This document shows, one piece after another, positions 26,758-38,799 of a stretch of DNA of 64,000 nucleotides. Position numbers and translations under genes: made by a program. Location: contig NXFV01000376.1 of NCBI GenBank assembly GCA_002803225.1, positions 51,060 through 115,059 of the forward strand. Direction: 5' to 3'. The notes beneath the pieces were generated by a model. That model saw nothing but the letters and a program-made list of their open reading frames with translations. It was not told where the DNA came from and did no database searches. The stretch's first letter is position 1. Each line of letters opens with the position of its first letter. This stretch comes from Gamarada debralockiae (Eukaryota > Ascomycota > Leotiomycetes > Helotiales > Hyphodiscaceae).

Positions 26758-27642
26758 GGCTTGGGCTACCGATGTAATGATGGGTTGGGATAGAGGGTCG
26801 GTGGGATCATATGTTCGCTGGTTTGGCCTACGGGTATGTCGCCGTGGTTCATACAAAAGCCTATAGACGTCACTGCATACTTGTACATTGTACTATAGTC
26901 AAATCGACAATTGAAGCTTCAGAGCAGTCTTGTTGGGAGAATATGAGAGAGCTAGATGAAGAGAAAGTAATATCCTATCGGAACGGTATAGATTTGGCGG
27001 ATGGTGCTTTGTGAGACTGGAGTTGTGATATTGCTATCTTGGAATCACTCTCCATTTCAGCGACTGGGCGGAAGGAGTTCGGATGGGCAATATCTGACAT
27101 AGACATCCTCGATTTCAATTGCTGAACAAGAGTGAGAGATTGCAATTATGTCTTCTTGGAGTGCTTAGAATGGAAGGTATTTCTATTACAAGTTGTCAAC
27201 ATCCTACCGATTCTGGCCGGATGCGCCTAAACTCGAGCTTTCAATCATTGGAGCTTTCTGAGCGATCAGACCATGTGATTCTCTGTCTGGGTGAGCGGTA
27301 ATCTAATTTTCGTCCTGATTGGAGTAATTGAATCCCAAATCTCGCTCTCTATCGACAGGTCTGAGCCATAAAGGGTTCAGGTTCCGGACATGAGGTGATT
27401 TGTCAATCGTTGGGAGAACTTGAGCGATTCAGAATCCCGGATCTAGTATGGATTTTAATCGAGAGAATGAGCTACTCAAAAATCAGAGGATTTCAATCGT
27501 TCACAGAAAATGAGCGATTCCAGTTCCAGGATCCTGAGCACATTCAAAAGACAAAATCCATCAAGTCAATTCGGCCTGAGGTATTAAGGTATAAAAAGCT
27601 TAGCTCACATTAACCCCTGCCCGCAGCCGCGTCAAGCTCCAG
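26758..27642. other. Intergenic between ATP synthase e and STT3
   Basis: No gene. The stretch 27370-27560 contains several related short phrases around GAGCGATTC and AATCCCGGA, one of which has a diverged copy at about 45629-45660, so a short dispersed repeat is likely. Confidence 0.45.
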
Positions 27643-30324
27643 ATGTTAACAGATATCCACGAGCCGACGACAACTTACTTTTCTTCATCCACGGTGACGA
27701 TGACGACCGCCACAATGACAGAGCCATTCTTCCAGGGGAGCACGGGGAGGAATACTAGAGGCTTATTACGGATAACGATTCTGTGTTTAGTTGCCGCTGC
27801 AGCAGTTGCAAGCCGTCTATTTTCAGTAATTCGTACGTATACCGGGCTTCCTCTTCCTCTTCCTTAGCCTAGGCCCGTCCAATTGCTACATCCAACCACT
27901 CAATCGTTTTCAGTGGTTGAAGGGCAACATGGGCTTCCTTTCTTTCGATTTATATCCGCATGCCAACTGGGTTCCGTATGCTAATTTGGGTCGTTCATAG
28001 GATTTGAGAGTATTATTCACGAATGTCAGTATTTCCCATCGACCCCTCTGCGAAGCCCCCTCTGACAGGCCCAATTTAGTCGACCCTTGGTTTAACTTCC
28101 GCGCAACGAAATACCTCGTCCAACATGGCTTCTACGATTTCTGGGATTGGTTTGATGACAGAACGTGGCATCCACTCGGACGAGTGACAGGAGGAACTCT
28201 CTACCCAGGTCTCATGGTGACCAGTGGTGCTATCTACCACGCACTCCGAGCCCTCACGCTTCCAGTCGACATCCGAAACATTTGTGTGCTTCTTGCGCCA
28301 GGATTTTCTGGATTGACGGCTTTCGCAACATACCTCTTCACCAACGAGATGTCCACGTCTCCTTCCGCAGGCCTACTCGCCGCTATTTTCATGGGAATTG
28401 CCCCGGGTTATATCTCGAGATCAGTTGCTGGCAGCTACGATAACGAGGCTATTGCTATTTTCCTTCTAGTCTTTACGTTCTACCTCTGGATTAAGGCCGT
28501 CAAAGTCGGATCTATTTTCTGGGGAGCTCTTTGTGCCTTGTTCTACGGATACATGGTGTCTGCTTGGGGTGGATACGTCTTCATTACCAATTTGATCCCT
28601 CTTCACGTTTTCGTACTACTTGCGATGGGACGCTTTAGCCCTAGGGTTTACGTCAGTTATTGTACTTGGTATGCTCTCGGGACGTTGGCAAGCATGCAGA
28701 TTCCATTCGTGGGTTTCTTGCCTATCCGATCTAGCGAGCATATGTCTGCGCTGGGTGAGTTTGGCTGCGAAATATTTTTTATTTTAATTTTATTTTATGT
28801 AAGGACGAATCTAATTATTTATTTAGGTGTCTTCGGTCTTCTACAATTGTGGGGCTTCGTGGAGTTTATCCGATCAAGCGTGCCAAGCAAGCAATTCGTA
28901 ACTCTCCTCTGGGGTTTCGTTGCAGCCGTTTTCGCCCTTGCCTTCGCCAGTCTTGTCCTATTGACTGTCGGCGGTGTCATTGCTCCTTGGACCGGACGAT
29001 TCTACTCTCTCTGGGATACTGGCTACGCAAAGATTCATATCCCGATTATTGCTTCGGTTTCTGAGCATCAGCCCACAGCCTGGCCCGCGTTCTTCTTCGA
29101 TTTGAATCTCTTGATTTGGCTTTTCCCAGCTGGAGTCTACCTCTGCTTCTTAAAGCTTGCCGACGAACAAGTCTTTGTTGTTGTTTATGCAGTTCTGGCC
29201 AGTTACTTCTCCGGAGTAATGGTCCGTTTGATGCTCACACTTACACCTATTGTTTGTGTTGCTGCAGCTCTGGCCATGTCAAACCTCCTTGACACATATC
29301 TTACGATTAAGTCTCCAGTTGACCCCGCGGAAGCTACTCCAGATGGGGCCTCGAATGGGACGCCAGCAACATCAAGCAAGAAAGCTGTCAAGACCGAAAA
29401 ATTTGATGGTCTCCGAGCTCTACGTCAACCACTTGTTGGCATTTATACCACCTTCTCCAAGACATCTGTTGTTGGTGCCCTTACAGCCTACCTTTTGATC
29501 TTCGTCCTGCACTGCACTTGGGTCACTTCAAATGCCTATTCCTCACCATCCGTTGTTTTGGCAAGCAGGATGCCAGATGGAAGCCAGCACATTATTGATG
29601 ATTACAGAGAGGCGTACCAATGGCTCCGACAGAACACCAAGGAGGATGCCAAGATCATGTCATGGTGGGATTACGGCTACCAAATTGGTGGCATGGCAGA
29701 TAGACCAACCCTTGTCGATAACAACACGTGGAACAATACCCACATTGCCACGGTTGGAAAGGCAATGAGCTCCAAGGAGGAGGTCAGCTACCCAATTATG
29801 CGCCAACATGAGGTCGACTACGTTCTCGTTGTCTTTGGTGGTCTTCTCGGATACTCTGGAGATGATATCAACAAGTTCTTGTGGATGGTTCGAATTGCAG
29901 AGGGTATCTGGCCTGATGAGGTGAAGGAGCGCGACTTCTTCACTGAGAGAGGAGAGTACCGAGTGGATGATGGAGCCACTCAGACCATGAAGGACAGCTT
30001 GATGTGAGCATTGCCACCTAAATCGAGGGAAATCGTCACTAACAAATGTGCAGGTACAAGATGTCATACTACAACTACAACTCGCTCTTCCCACCCGGAC
30101 AAGCCCAAGACCGAGTCCGTGGAGTCAAGCTTCCAGAAGTAGGCCCCATCCTCAACACCCTGGATGAGGCATTCACCAGCGAGAACTGGATCATCCGAAT
30201 CTACAAGGTCAAGGATCTTGACAATGTTGGACGAGACCATGCCGCAGCGGCATCATTTGAGAAAGGGCACAAGAAGAAGAAGACCACGAAGAGGCGAGGA
30301 CCAAAAGTTTTGAGGGTAGAATAA
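27643..30324 (+). CDS. STT3: Dolichyl-diphosphooligosaccharide-protein glycosyltransferase catalytic subunit STT3
   Basis: Five exons (27643-27832, 28001-28024, 28080-28754, 28827-30003, 30054-30324), 778 aa. STT3 transfers the dolichol-linked glycan to Asn in the ER lumen. Visible landmarks are the first lumenal loop ESIIHEFDPWFNFRATKYL assembled across a 24-nt exon, SRSVAGSYDNEAIA (metal-binding Asp/Glu), the SVSEHQP motif, eleven or more hydrophobic helices, the catalytic-pocket SWWDYGYQIG at about residue 575, and the DINKFLWMVRI (DK-type) motif. An Asn-rich region (VDNNTWNNTHIA) carries likely glycosylation sites. A Lys/Arg-rich tail ends the protein. The start is ambiguous: later in-frame ATGs at 27700 and 27715 would remove up to 24 residues not conserved in the family. 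The intron 28755-28826 is 72 nt and free of stops. Confidence 0.95.
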
Positions 30325-30878
30325 ATGGGAGGAAAAGAAACGGCTTTGTATCATATTTCACTTGTTTAGCTGGGCGCGATAAAAAGGAACTCGAGTCTAT
30401 GTGCCTAGTAGAAAATGTACTCGTAAATAAGTTTTGTCTCGAGTGAGGAGTTGGTTCCATTATGGTGAACTGCTGTAATTCAGTCTTGTACTGTCGTGGG
30501 ATCTCAATCCGACGATCACTGGCTTTCCTTCAGCGATTGAGCTGCGGTTCTATTGAGCCATGCCATGTCTCCCATAGACAGCCATCCTTGATATCAATTG
30601 CTCGAGAGCATGGCCTATCTTCTCTCATAGACGCCTGGTCGGGCACCCAGCAGTAGCTGCACCTCAATGGCTGAGGAAGCAGCAGGTATGAGTAACTGGG
30701 ATTCAAATCCTCAACTGGATCGAATGTTTGATATCTCCATGTTCCAAAGGGCACAGTAGCTGCCATCACGTGAAAACAAATCTTTCCATTGCTTCAATTT
30801 GCTTCGTCTTGAGTCGTTTCTCTTCGTGCAACCAACATTTGTTCAACCAAAACCTGTGAGGGCAAAGCTACTTGCACC
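30325..30878. other. Intergenic
   Basis: The 3' flank of STT3 and the promoter of the following transcription unit. No tRNA or other RNA structure could be confirmed. Confidence 0.4.
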
Positions 30879-31102
30879 ATGGACGACGAGATCCGGGCTT
30901 TCTTCACTTCTTTTGTAAATTTCTTCCTTTCATTCGTTCTTGGTTACGAAAATCCTGACCTCTTCGCCCGCATGTTCAGAGCAATGTGAAGAGCTCTCCG
31001 CTTTTAACCTCGAAACCGCCAAAGGTGAAAAGGTACCGCGCCCGCGCCAACTTCTTTCCCTTCAGCAAACGCGATATTGAACACGTCCACATCAATTCTT
31101 GA
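30879..31102 (+). CDS. Putative spliced 52-aa ORF upstream of the 31109 gene
   Basis: An ATG in a strong context (CACCATGG) opens MDDEIRAFFTSF. A GT..AG intron (30915-30979, 65 nt, CTGAC branch site) joins in frame to SNVKSSPLLTSKPPK and a basic stretch VKRYRARANFFPFSKRDIE, with a stop at 31100-31102. The next gene starts only six bases later. It could be a small independent protein, a spliced upstream ORF in the leader of the next gene, or chance. I do not recognise the product. Confidence 0.35.
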
Positions 31103-31108
31103 ACAGCA

Positions 31109-33590
31109 ATGAACGATTCTACTTCTACATCTGAACAATACCATCGAACCATTAACTCATGCAAATTCAACAATTCCAAGATGCTCACCTTGTAAGTTAA
31201 TTCCTCCCTCATCCTGGACATGCAAGCAAACCTATTCCCCGTGATCACATTAGTTCATACAATTATAACAATTCATGCATCCAGATACCGCCCTCGCAAG
31301 AGTGAGGACTCTGACTCTACAGTGTCCGACAAAGACACGATCATACCTGCTGGACGACCATATTTGACGAAAGTGAACGGCAAGCTGGTCATGGCCCGTG
31401 AGAAGAAGCCCAAGACTGCAGACGTCGCAATCGACTTGCTTGGGGAGGCATTTGGAGTCAGAACAATCGCCCGCAGAAGATCCAAATCCCTTAAAACATC
31501 CAAGAGTGTTCCGCTGCTCATCACTGGGAATCCATATCAGCCACAGCTTCCCATCCTCCCATACACCGCGCCACTTCGGCAGCAGTCATCCTTCCAATCG
31601 ATCGCCCCATACCAGCAAACGCAACAAGGATATGCTCAATCATTCATTCCGTACCAACAGATACAGCCGCAACACCCGTACGCTCCAACCATGATCCAGA
31701 TACCGCAATATCCACAACAGCCTCAGCACTACACAGTTTCGCACACGGTTACAAAGCAGAAGCCGTCAAAGGAGGATTTTGAATCACTAAAACGCATTGA
31801 CGCCCACTACAATGAGATCAACAATGCCAACAAGAAGATAAAGCGCTCTTCCTCAGGACCCGCACCTGACATCAGCGAAGAAGTGGCTACAAAGGCTACT
31901 GCCACGATCACAAAGCATGTTTGTGCCGATTGCGGTCGACTGCGATCCCGAAAGTACCACGCTGAGAATCCTATTAAAGCTGGAGATACCCCGACACCCG
32001 CTTTTTGCAGGAAGTGTCAAAAAGATTCAAGTGAAAAGAGCAATTCAGATGACCCTAAGAGTTTGAAAGAGAAGGAGAATAAAAAGGCGAAGAAGAAGAA
32101 GGTATTAGACGGACTGCATTCTCCAAGGGCTTGCTGACCTCTATCCTAGAAATCTAAAAGCTCCAGTGAGGATGAACGATCCAATTCTCCGGATACCAAG
32201 GAGCAGCAAAAGCCCAGCTCCAAGAAGGTAGGATGAAATATTCACCCAGATTGAGCGATCATACTGACGTCAACCAGACCAAACCCGCCCTGCCGGAGGA
32301 GGAGTATATCATAGTAGAAGACTACTCAGATGATGAGCGAATTCCTCGAAGACGGGATAGTCTACGAATAGAAGAGTCAGATCTGGGCAGACGAAGCAGA
32401 CGACCATCGTTCACTCGATCTGAACGATTTAAAGATGACCTTTACCAGGGCGAGTTATCACCTCAAGCCACTGTTAGCTCACTGCGATCAGCAGACTCGA
32501 GAAGGTGCCATCGTGTGGAGCGCGCAAATCCAGGTGCTGCCCCTGCTGCGCCTTGGAATGCACCTCACGTCCTCCATCCCAGGACCGGAGATGAAACTAT
32601 TGTCGTCACAGAGCGCTATGTGTACAGACCGAAAAAGCAGATGGAAGAACGGCGTCGACAACAAGAATACTTGAATCGTTCGGCGGAGTCGAATCTTTCA
32701 GTAGAGTTGGAAGAAGCCTCAAGATACTACCATGATGACTGGTCGAGAGAAGAGCACGTTCACTCCGGAGAGGAGCGGCAACGACGAAGTGCAGCCCCAG
32801 GTGAGTTGCTCCGGCACAGCTTTTCAAATGAAATGAACGACTACTGGCTCCTAGACTATGTCTCAGGAGCAGTATCTTTCAGACGGAGCGAGTGATTACT
32901 GACTCCCCATCTTCTACAGGTCGCTATCGCCGAGACTCAACACACGACTCGGAACTGGCGGATTCTGAAAGAACCGATTACTACAGAGCCTATAATGCTG
33001 TTTTCCATGATATTCCACCTCAAGCTCCAAGTCCTTCCTCACCAGCCCCAGCGTCGCCACCCACCGAAGCCTGGCCGGACACACCTCCGTACCAGCTTGA
33101 CGAGGAGAGAACGCATCGAGTCAAATCTACGAGGAAAGGCAAGGCTCAAAGAACAGATTCTCCCGATCGAGTATCGAGGTGTCGCGGTCGAAGCACAAGT
33201 ACAACCGACTCAAACAATCGTCCTCCTTCCGTCCAGGAAGCAACAGACGACGGCGCAGAAACGGCGCTCATACCATCCCCACAGCGTCCCCGTGCTCCCT
33301 CGTTCGACGACGATTATTCCGGTACCACACAACGCGAGTACGTTGGAGCCGAGAGTGTCTTTGTAAGATCACCGAAGAAGCATCGAAGCCGTGCTCCTTC
33401 TTACGACGATAATTTCGATGATATGACGGAAAGAGAGCTGACTGTGGAGCGGGAGACGAAGCGTGTGACGTTTAGAGATCCAAGCCCAAGTTCCGTGTCT
33501 TCTGCATGGAGTGACAGTCAGGCGTCCAAGAGCTTTCTTCGTAGGAAGACTTCGTGGGATGAGAGCAATGTTGGTCGTAGCAAATGGTAA
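31109..33590 (+). CDS. Uncharacterised fungal protein with a four-cysteine motif
   Basis: Five exons (31109-31191, 31285-32101, 32150-32227, 32278-32800, 32920-33590), 723 aa. ATG 31109 has an in-frame stop just upstream; an inner in-frame ATG at 31181 is an alternative. The N-terminal part holds GRPYLTKVNGKLVMAREKK and DVAIDLLGEAFG, followed by a Gln/Pro/Tyr-rich stretch. The only structured-looking element is HVCADCGRLRSRKYHAENP...PAFCRKCQKD, with two CxxC pairs about 28 residues apart, a likely zinc-binding knot. The rest is charged, Ser/Arg/Asp-rich and disordered, with repeated RAPS(F/Y)DD phrases near the end. This architecture is known to me only as a conserved hypothetical in Leotiomycetes-like fungi. 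Nuclear or signalling roles are possible but unproved. Confidence 0.8.
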
Positions 33591-34198
33591 ATTGAAGGGA
33601 AATCGTTCAACGATAGTTGGAATCTGTAGCGCGTTTCAGTGGGCCATCATACATCCAGTTTCTGCGTTCCACGAATGCACTTTGTGTTGTCTTCGTGTAG
33701 AGTACTAGAGCAAAATGAAATAACTCACTCATTCAATCGTTCTCATGAAATCAGTCCCCGATTGTCATATCCTAACTCTTGCCTTTAATTGGAAATGAGA
33801 TATTAATGGTCCACCCGTTTCAATCATAAAGACCAGACTCTCCGTCGTCTTCCGCAATAAGTTCTACTCGTGCAAGGCTGTAGTTGCTTCGCGGCTTTTA
33901 GTAGAAGTGGAAATTGCGTGCCAGCCTCGCCTAGAGCCCAGGCTTTTCAAAACAAAAAATTACGTATGTTGGTATTTCCACCCCGCCCTCGAACGTTTAT
34001 TGGATGCTGCAAGAAGACAGACCGAGAAGTGGGTCTGTTAACATGAATGGATGCGGAGACACCCACCATTAAGGCCACACGTGTCAGTATTGGAAGTTTG
34101 GAGGTGGAGAAGCCAGCCTCGTGTCGTCCATACCATCTCGCTCTAACACACAAGAACGGCAATCCACACTTTGACCCTACAAAGTCTTCGACTTTCTG
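33591..34198. other. Intergenic
   Basis: No gene seen. It separates the four-cysteine protein from the HET gene and would hold the HET promoter. Confidence 0.4.
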
Positions 34199-35431
34199 AT
34201 GGATTTTAAACCCTTAAGTCTAGGCTCAAACGAGCTCCGACTACTATCACCACTACCAGGTACTAATGACCGGGACCTTCGCTTTGCGGTTTCACACGTC
34301 CCGCGAGACAAAGCACCGCCGTATACAGCCGTCTCATATACCTGGGGCGACGATAAGCCGACAGAGGTGATTTATTTGAATGGGCGGGTCTTTCACATTA
34401 GGCTCAATCTGTGGTCATGTCTGTACTATCTGAGCCTTTACGCAAGACATTACCGGCATAAAGAGTGGAAGCATATATGGGTAGATGCTATCTGCATTAA
34501 CCAAACCAACGAGTCGGAGCGCAACGCGCAAGTCCGGCTCATGGACAAAACATATAATAATGCTGCTTGCGTCTCTGTCTGGCTAGGCCTTGTACCCATT
34601 CCCGAGGATTGCATGACGTACTTGACCTTCGGGCCCGAGCCCACTAAGACGTTAGACAACGACGGATTCAACTGGGCCGAGTCGATCGTCAATCTTGCCA
34701 ATCGCCCATACTGGTCTCGTTTCTGGGTCATTCAGGAGTTCCTACTCGGTCAAAATGTCAACCTGTTCTGCAGCGGAAACTGGATCCATTGGCAAGATTT
34801 TCAGGAGATCCTGTGCCGCGAGGCAGGTATAGATCAGTACAGTGACATGTACTCCAACGCTATTAGCGCTGATGCTGGTTCGAACGGCGCGTTACCGCTC
34901 GTTATGGGACGGCACCCCGATCGGCATCCCGAGATCCTGCAGCCACTTTACGAACTGCTCGTACGCCACCGCCGGTCAAGGTGCAAAGACCCACGGGATA
35001 GAGTCTTCGCGCTTCTGGGACTTATTCCGTTAGATGATCGAGCTCTACTGGGGAGGTTCTTTCCGGACTACACGCTGAGTGAGGATAATGTGGCAATTAT
35101 CACGCTCGCGCATTTGTTGCAGTTCTGTAACAAGGAGATTATTCCTGATTCCGAGGAGCTGTTTCTGGGACTCGGGATCCAGGTCAAAGGACGAAGGAAG
35201 AGACTTCTAAAGCGTGCGGCAGATTTCGACTACTTCATTGATGAGGCGCGTAGTAGGTTCCCGCAGATGATGGCTTTAAGAGACGAGTTGGAATCTGCAG
35301 AGAACCTAAATCTGAACTGGTCTGACGAGATTGACGTGACCGAACCTTCAAGGCCTAACATAGTGAGACGAGTTATCCTGATTTCCGCGCTATTATTAGG
35401 ACTGGTCTTGTGGTGGGTGTATAAGGTATGA
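34199..35431 (+). CDS. HET-domain protein with C-terminal membrane anchor
   Basis: A single exon of 410 aa. The heterokaryon-incompatibility domain spans about residues 40-200, with its three blocks: YTAVSYTWGDDKPTEVIYLNG, HIWVDAICINQTNESERNAQ followed by VSVWLG, and YWSRFWVIQEFLLGQNVNLFC. KDPRDRVFALLGLIP is the usual post-HET motif. HET domains are TIR-related and trigger cell death when cells of unlike genotype fuse. The last 20 residues (VILISALLLGLVLWW plus a short basic end) form one hydrophobic helix, so the protein is probably tail-anchored. At 410 aa it is short for the class but intact. It is followed on the other strand by a NACHT relic. Confidence 0.9.
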   Translation: MDFKPLSLGSNELRLLSPLPGTNDRDLRFAVSHVPRDKAPPYTAVSYTWGDDKPTEVIYLNGRVFHIRLNLWSCLYYLSLYARHYRHKEWKHIWVDAICINQTNESERNAQVRLMDKTYNNAACVSVWLGLVPIPEDCMTYLTFGPEPTKTLDNDGFNWAESIVNLANRPYWSRFWVIQEFLLGQNVNLFCSGNWIHWQDFQEILCREAGIDQYSDMYSNAISADAGSNGALPLVMGRHPDRHPEILQPLYELLVRHRRSRCKDPRDRVFALLGLIPLDDRALLGRFFPDYTLSEDNVAIITLAHLLQFCNKEIIPDSEELFLGLGIQVKGRRKRLLKRAADFDYFIDEARSRFPQMMALRDELESAENLNLNWSDEIDVTEPSRPNIVRRVILISALLLGLVLWWVYKV

Positions 35432-35800
35432 TGGATGCTGATAGATGGGCTGCGGTCAAACATAAATGACAAGGACATGAAAGAGTATGTTTGTTTGAAT
35501 AATGCTCGAGATTCTATGCCGATGGGCCTCTTATTATTTTCTAATTGTAGTATGCCACGAACACCTGCAGTTTAACAACTTATGACAAAGAGGTAGATTT
35601 GCTGCTGTCGAGTATCATAGATAATCTCTTTGCCGCGTATCCACTTGGCGAATCAGATGATAATATGAGGCAAAATCATGAATATATTAGGAGTCAAGAA
35701 TTGTAGGGTTGTTAGGAACCCCTTGATATGGGCCAATGAGCGCTAAGCCTAATCGAGAAATTGTCACCGTAGCAATTGACACTCTTCCCTCGCGGATGAC
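35432..35800. other. Intergenic
   Basis: Short region between the HET gene and the NACHT relic; moderately AT-rich. No feature recognised. Confidence 0.35.
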
Positions 35801-36127
35801 TCAAAATCCGTCGTAGGCCAAGATGAAGTCGCGATGCTCGGACTTAGGAATCTGGCAGAAACCGTAGCGGATTGGAACCTCTGGTCTGCTTGTGATCAGC
35901 ACTCGCAACCGGATCTTCTTTAGCGATCGAACCTCGCTAAGAGTCGTAGTCTGATGTGCACCTTCACATTCGTCCAAGGTATCTAATACCACAGTATACG
36001 ATGGGAATGCATCACTGCCGACATCTCCGCCGCCTCTCGAGAAGAAGAAGCTGGCTGCGAGCCGTCCTTGCTTGAAGTTGCCCCCTGCAACGGTGTGCGC
36101 AATCGTCGACTTCCCTGCGCTGACCAT
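35801..36127 (-). pseudogene. NACHT NTPase relic with internal deletion
   Basis: One open frame begins with a P-loop remnant (SAGKSTIAHTVA) and RLAASFFFSRGGGDVG, typical of the Walker A region of fungal NACHT proteins. It then jumps within about 10 residues to VVLDTLDECEG (Walker B) and LRVLITSRPEVPIR (sensor block). In intact genes these blocks lie about 100 residues apart, so the middle has been lost. The rest of the receptor is not seen in frame on either side. Intact proteins of this class are STAND receptors in fungal incompatibility. This copy cannot be functional as such. Confidence 0.8.
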
Positions 36128-38799
36128 GCAGCTCAGCTAGAAGAGGGATTGCTAGCCGTTTGTTTCAGCCCATCGTGATATTTTTTGTAAGTCGTCAGTT
36201 TAGGTGTATAAGAGGCAGGTAGGTTCGTGTTATCGGTCGTACGAATTAAAGGGCGCATTTGATGCGAACGGTAGGAGACTGAGCGGGTTTTCTCGACCTA
36301 TAGGATATTAGCATTTTGTGATGCTCCTCTTCAGCATGTATGAGGAACTGACTGATATGGTATGTATCTCCGAGGTGGGCTTTTTCGTTGCCCCCGACTT
36401 GAATGTGCTGGGACATGGGCGTAACTCCCAAGAAGAGCTGCACAAGTCTGAAAGACGCTCTGGTTTATCAAATGCCCATTCTTGTTTGGCTGGGGTCCTT
36501 TGGCTTGCATCCTGCATGACGCCAATTGATCCGGATCGCATGGACATGAAGTTCAACCGATCACTCAACAGAGACCCGTTTCGTTATTTGCTATATTACC
36601 ATCCCGATCTCTGTTCTCCTCAACCACAGCAGGTTTCTGCTCCCGCTTCGAATTCTACCCGCTTCCACAATACATGTCGACAATGTCTGATATCTGTTTC
36701 AGTTCCAAAATTGGCCTCCTCTTGTTCCGCTTCGACAAACTCCGTCTCTTCAACAGACGACCTCTTTCTTCGTGGAAAGCCATCGAGATCGAGAGCCCAT
36801 TGGTAGGAGGTTTGTAGATTTTGGTACAATGACAATATTCCTAGCAAGCACTTGTTGCAAAATTCTCGTCGTCATTTGGAAAGGTTATCTGCATCTGCGA
36901 AGCTGTCTCCTCTATCTCTGTAGACATCAGGAAGCTGATCCTGTCGAAGAAATTAGCCTATGCGAAGAGAGGAAGGCTACCGAAGATACAAATCTTACTT
37001 GTCTAAGTTTGTCAATGTATTTATGGACAGATTGAATGGCTTTTTCGGAGGCGCCAGCCAAAGTTTCGAAAGAATCTGGCATTTCTTGCGCATGCTCAGC
37101 AGGCTCATTACCCAAAATTTGTCTATATGAGCCCTGTTTTTCCTGGGCATTGAGGTCAAGCTGTTCCAATTAGCGTCTACACGAAGAGGAAAACGGCTTG
37201 ACATGCGCACTTCGCATCCCGGAATCTTTCAAAGCAGTCGGGGATGGCATGTAACATCTTTGGAGGTAGGAGGCCACGATCTCAGTGGGATCTAGCTTTA
37301 CCCTTTTTGTGAGGGCAGGTGTTTCCGCCTTCGTTTACAGAACCGAAACATGTTTCTTCTATCACAGAAGATCAGTGACTTAAATGGCTGTGGAGGAAGA
37401 CGGCTTTGCATACCTCAGGTACTGGCTTGGATACTTTGTATTTCGACGGATGGTATCGATATCCTGCCCAGTCCTCTTTGCAAGACGCCGAGCAAGTTTT
37501 TCTGCCTTCTGAAGAGGATTCTTCCCGTCACGAGCCTTGATTTTTCGCTTAAGCTTCGTTTCGAGCTTAGCCACTAATTGAGCTTCCCAGGCAACCTTGC
37601 TAAGAATCTCTTCGTAGTGCATCTCAAAGGTTCATTAGCAACGTTATTCTATTTCTCGAAATCTTGGATGATAATGTACCGATGCAGCCACCCCGTCAAC
37701 GACTTCATTTACCTCGTCTTTCTTGCAGAACTTGTGCTCCACGAGAAGATCCGACATGCGGATTACTGCTATATACCAAGCTCTGTGGTATTGAGTATTG
37801 TACAAATTGATATCTGGATTCAGGTGATCCAGTACTCGTATAAAGCGATCGACTGACATTCACATTGTCTTCATGTCCTTCTCCAACCATCTGATCATTG
37901 TTGGTCGTGGGAGTTTGATTTGCGAGGAAGAATGACTAGGGTCTTGTGCTATTCTAATTGACCGCGGTGAAGTAAGAGATTCCAGATAGGGAGGCTGTTG
38001 TCGCGCTCGTTCGGATGGCTAGGATTAACTGAGGGGCTGCAGATTGAGGGTTTGGCCTTGTCGTGCGAAGGAGGACCCTCGACGTTGCGGAAATTTTCTC
38101 ATGTTGAGCTGTTCTGTACGACCGCGGCGACAACAGAGCTTCAAGGAGTTCATGATAGATGGAGTCTTCGAACGGAGTTGAGCGCCTGTCCGGCTCAGGA
38201 TCAGCAAGTGGCAGCTCTTTGGTAGCTTGAGGTCTAACTCTGCCTATCCGGTCGGCCAGTGCCTCGATCCATGGTCTGCAAGTCGACCTGTGCCTCGATT
38301 GTGTGTCTTTGTCAGAGAGTTGTAAGCCGGAGATGCTTAGAGGCAAGAGAGGCCGGACCGCCCAATACTTGGAGGTATCATGGACTTTGACACCAATTTG
38401 AATTCATCGGTCTGTCTGTCAGCCTACCAGATCCAGCTGGGGTCACAAGAGGGATTCTGCTTTGAAGTTGTGGTTGAGCAGTTGCTAATGTAACAGGAGA
38501 TGTGTCGACCCGTCGCGAATTCGTCGCGTTTAGGGGTTGGCTTCCAGAACGCTGTCATGTGTATACTTAGCATTTATTACCAATCTCTGTCGCTTTTCTG
38601 TTTCTTCTTCTCGGGAGAATGGTCTGTAGTTTGCAATTCATAGTCAAAGCTATTCTGCGGTATGATCTACTTTTGCTGACATCCAGCAATATCATGCCAT
38701 ATCTCAAGCCCTGAAGTCCATAGCCATGCAGAAGCTCTCAGCAAGGACATCTCAGATCCCCATCCCAAGTTAATCATTCATCTTCGCCCCGAGCCCTGC
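36128..38799. other. Mostly unassigned; possible decayed minus-strand gene
   Basis: Two minus-strand frames could be exons of a degenerate gene. One at about 37680-37859 reads VDRFIRVLDHLNPDINLY. It is joined by a plausible GT..AG intron to a Lys/Arg-rich helical frame at 37380-37622 (LETKLKRKIKARDGK, LARRLAKRTGQD). A further helical phrase lies at about 37000-37100 (SEKAIQSVHKYIDKLRQ). These lie upstream of the NACHT relic on the same strand, so they may be remnants of its N-terminal region. None closes into a full model. Confidence 0.3.

Noticed and set aside
30670..30720. Possible tRNA T-arm (GGATTCAAATCC-like)
   Set aside because: The flanking bases do not form a T stem and no matching D or anticodon arm is present.
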